A DNA stretch of 64,000 bases from Capitulum mitella (lineage: Eukaryota; Arthropoda; Thecostraca; Pollicipedomorpha; Pollicipedidae), in assembly GCA_030062745.1 (NCBI GenBank), contig CP099849.1:7114586-7178585 (forward strand), written 5' to 3'. This document shows, piece by piece, positions 61,391 through 64,000 of the stretch. The notes beneath the pieces were generated by a model. That model did not search any database. It was not told the DNA's origin and was given only the letters and a program-made list of their open reading frames with translations. The position numbers and the translations under genes were made by a program. Numbering within the stretch: position 1 is the first letter of the stretch; each line of letters opens with the position of its first letter.

Positions 61391-61860
61391 GGGTTGTCGT
61401 CAACCCCGGCCCCCTCAACTTGTCGAACGATTGATTGCACGACAAAAATGAGCATACCGTTGGTATGTCGTGATAAGTAGTTTTTGAAATTGGGGTCGTC
61501 TTTTACTTTTGAGGAATATGTAGGTCATTTACGCCCTATGTCTTCTCATAGCAGACGACGTAGACCCGAGAAATGCCCCGGATCTCAAGGACTGTGATTA
61601 ACCCGCGCACGACCGTCGGTCGGCGACGATCACGTCCGACTGGGGGGACAGTTGACGGCCCCCTCTAACTCACGAACGGTTGGTTGCACGATAAAAATAA
61701 GCACACCGTTGTAAAGCTTGTGACGAGTAGAGCTCGAAACTAGTCTCATTTTTAGTTTTAGATAACATGTAAGCAATTTACGTCCTATATATGTCTTCTC
61801 ATGGCCGACTGCATGACACCGAGAAACGGCCTGAATCTCAAGGGCTGTGACCGATAACGC
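61391..61860. repeat. 249-bp diverged tandem duplication (two copies)
   Basis: Copy 1 (about 61391-61605) and copy 2 (about 61640-61860) share, in the same order, the words ggttgcacga, aaaat(g/a)agca(t/c)accgtt, tttac(g)tcctat, gtcttctcat, ccgagaaa and atctcaagg. The offset measured at the ttgcacga word is 249 bp. Confidence 0.8.
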
Positions 61861-62280
61861 ATAGGTAAAGGCACCAACGCACAAGTAAAGGTCCGCAGAT
61901 GCCAATACACGTCTAATTTCTCAGATTTGTTCAGTATTGACGCCGAAACGTTGAGTTAAAAACACAGTAATTTTCACGCCGATTGTCGGGGGGCGCCGCA
62001 GCCGTATGCGGTAAGAAACTGATGGGAACTAATTTTAGCGTTCCTTTATTTTCCGCGACATAAGCCTATCCTTGTAAATGTTATTGATCTTAGTAGTTCT
62101 TGTGATGGTTTCTCATGCTTAAATTTTAGAAAAATCCGTTAGTTACCAATCTACACAACTTGGCGGAGTTTTATTCGCGAGAGCCTGTTTATGTCCAAAA
62201 TATGCAGTTTTTAGAAACTTTTTGAGGTTCTTGGTATTCCTTACGTCTATGCATGCCAATTCTGCAATTTTCTACGCATT

Positions 62281-63030
62281 CTGCGTAATTTATTGCTGAT
62301 TTTGACGGTGGCGCATTTTGGCTCAGAACAGTTATTCGTGACCTGACCTCAGGTCAATTGTTGGAAGTCATTGATACTTTGCCCAATGACGGTAACTAGA
62401 TGTCTGCTTCAATCCACACTAAAAATGTTATGAAATATTTCGTGAATTTCCGAAAAAAACGACAATATCTCTTAAAAATTGGCTTGACCTTAAGTCAATG
62501 ACCCGGAAAATGCCGAAAAATCTGAGATATCAAATTTGTTGCACCTATCAAGATCACTAATCCTTGAAGGTATTATGGTGATATCTTGTTTTCCGAAAAA
62601 GTCACAGGGCGCTAAACTTTTTTGGACATAGGTTCGTTTGACCCGACTTAGGTCAAACACCTGACCTGGCCTGAGGTCAAAACTTTGACACAAGGTGTAA
62701 AAATGTAACACAATAAAACACAAGCAAAAGAGCCAGTCTTGCCATTTTGTCTCCTTTCCAAGTCATTTACTGTTATCGTCGATGTTGAGAGTGGTGCATT
62801 TTTGTTCATACCAATTATTGGTGACCTGACCTCAGGTCAATGAATGTCAGTGACAATTTTCCAAAGGACGATCACTGAAAATCCCCATCAAGGCACGCCC
62901 AAAATGTCGGTAAAAATTCGTCAGTTTCCGGAAAAACGACGGCATAAGTTGAAAATGGGCCCCACGTTTAGGCGGTGACATGGAAGTTTCCGAAAAACCC
63001 GAAATAGCAGGTTTAAGTTCTTGAAGAAAG
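62281..63030. repeat. 482-bp diverged tandem duplication (two copies)
   Basis: The copies begin near 62295 and 62777. They share gtggtgcattttt-like sequence, the identical block gtgacctgacctcaggtcaa (62338-62357 and 62821-62840), the tttccg(g)aaaa(a)acgac block and a closing ttgaagg. Overall similarity looks low outside these blocks. Confidence 0.75.
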
Positions 63031-63058
63031 GCTCTTAATTACTCCTGTTTTTGAAGGC

Positions 63059-63158
63059 ATTGTATACATTCAGTTAATAAGCGATCTGCAGTATACCAGG
63101 AGACACTGTATTGTTACATAAATCAATTACAAATCAAAATATATACAGATATACATAC

Positions 63159-63215
<57 letters not shown>

Positions 63216-63289
63216 CTGTGACTGATTGATATATTAATAAAGTGTCTCCCGGTATACTTAAGGTCGTTAATTAATTGAATGTATACAAT
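63059..63289. mobile_element. 231-bp MITE-like element with 49-bp terminal inverted repeats
   Basis: The left terminus 63059-63107 (attgtatacattcagttaat...ggagacact) is the reverse complement of 63241-63289 with about 7 mismatches in 49. The two termini flank an (ACAT)n(AT)n tract (63151-63212). There is no coding capacity. The length and fold-back structure fit a non-autonomous DNA transposon. A target-site duplication is not obvious. Confidence 0.7.
63151..63212. repeat. (ACAT)n (AT)n microsatellite inside the fold-back element
   Basis: About five acat units are followed by about 20 AT dinucleotides, lying at the loop of the inverted-repeat element. Confidence 0.97.
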
Positions 63290-64000
63290 AGCAGATTTGT
63301 TTTACATGACCCAGATCTTAAATTCAAGAACCTCATTGGGCCTGTTAGATCCATGTTATTCCATAGTTATTAGATCCATAACCATAGTTATTAGATCCTC
63401 GCTCCCCCCCCCACCCCCGTTGCGTCGGGGCCGGGCTAATAACGGGTCTGCCGTTAATACTTTCCATGAAGTGGGCCACAATTATCTTAATACGAGCCAG
63501 GCCGCAGGCCGTGTCTTCCTAATCAACTAGCAGGAAACAATCGAAATGAGTGGCCCGCCCTCCCCGCCTTGCGAGGCCATAACACGTTTGACAGGTTAAT
63601 GATTTCGCAAATACTGGGCTGAAATCATGAAATGTTCGTTTAATCATAGTTCAGTTTCCTAAGATCAATGTATTTATATCTACATGTCGTTACTTGTTGA
63701 AATGTGTTGTACACATGACTATTTCGAGTGTGATTTTTTCGCCTTCAGAATGTTTTGTAGCAGTTACCAACCGCTCAGTTATGCCAGCGAACAGTACCAT
63801 GGACGCTCATAAAGTTCCAGCTGTCAGTTCCGTGGGTGCGGAGTAATGAAACGACCTTTTTCAAATCTGCCTTTTTGGGAAACGTTTTGAGTGGAAATAA
63901 TTGTGCCAAAAAACCATTTTAAAACCACGTGCGTCCAAAATTCAAGGAAAACGCGTGGGCCACGCTAGTCAAGCACCCCACGTGGCATTTTACTGTCCGC

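Larger units (their letters stand above)
60862..64000. other. Start of intron 13, at least 3.1 kb, runs off the window
   Basis: No exon able to complete Ig E (a phase-0 start, D/E-x-G-x-Y segment) was found. The sequence is a nest of decayed repeats: a 249-bp tandem pair, a 482-bp tandem pair, an inverted-repeat element with an AT microsatellite, a C-rich run near 63404-63418, and otherwise nothing recognised. Confidence 0.65.

Overview
This is eukaryotic, multicellular-animal DNA. The evidence is protein-coding exons broken by GT-AG introns, dinucleotide microsatellites, CpG-rich islands, decayed tandem repeats, and an immunoglobulin-repeat protein of the muscle-cytoskeleton type. Introns of mostly 0.3-4.4 kb and the Ig-plus-linker architecture fit an arthropod or another protostome best, but the window alone does not settle the taxon. 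No bacterial, viral, rRNA or tRNA gene was recognised.

Right part (42.6-64 kb): a single plus-strand gene. Thirteen exons can be chained in one reading frame with consistent intron phases (0-1, 1-2, 2-0, 0-1, 1-1, 1-0, 0-2, 2-1, 1-2, 2-1, 1-1, 1-0, 0-0). They give 2,145 nt, or 715 residues, open at both ends. The encoded piece contains the C-terminal half of one I-set Ig domain, four complete Ig domains, three low-complexity linkers of about 70-85 residues, and the N-terminal half of a sixth Ig. Many of the Ig domains have lost one or both canonical cysteines, as is common for cytosolic sarcomeric Ig proteins (titin/kettin, obscurin/Unc-89, Strn-MLCK, zormin/palladin). I cannot decide which family member it is. 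A 34-nt microexon joins the first two domains. The final donor at 60,862 has no partner here, so the gene continues to the right.

Left part (1-42.6 kb): no exon could be supported. The first exon found opens with a splice acceptor in the middle of an Ig fold, so the exon coding the other half must lie further left or be hidden. The stretch alternates AT-balanced sequence with about 25 CpG-rich islands. Several islands have short TAAT-rich islets set into them, which look like regulatory DNA, and the palindrome CACGTG is over-represented, with ten copies in 18.2-19.9 kb. Tandem repeats of 119, 360, 22 and 71 bp, a 150-bp (CT)n tract and a GACT-type array are also present.

The introns and the right end hold further structure: AT microsatellites, a 153-bp duplication rich in AGGTCA, a 122-bp inverted repeat, decayed tandem duplications of 249 and 482 bp, and a 231-bp element with 49-bp inverted termini resembling a MITE.
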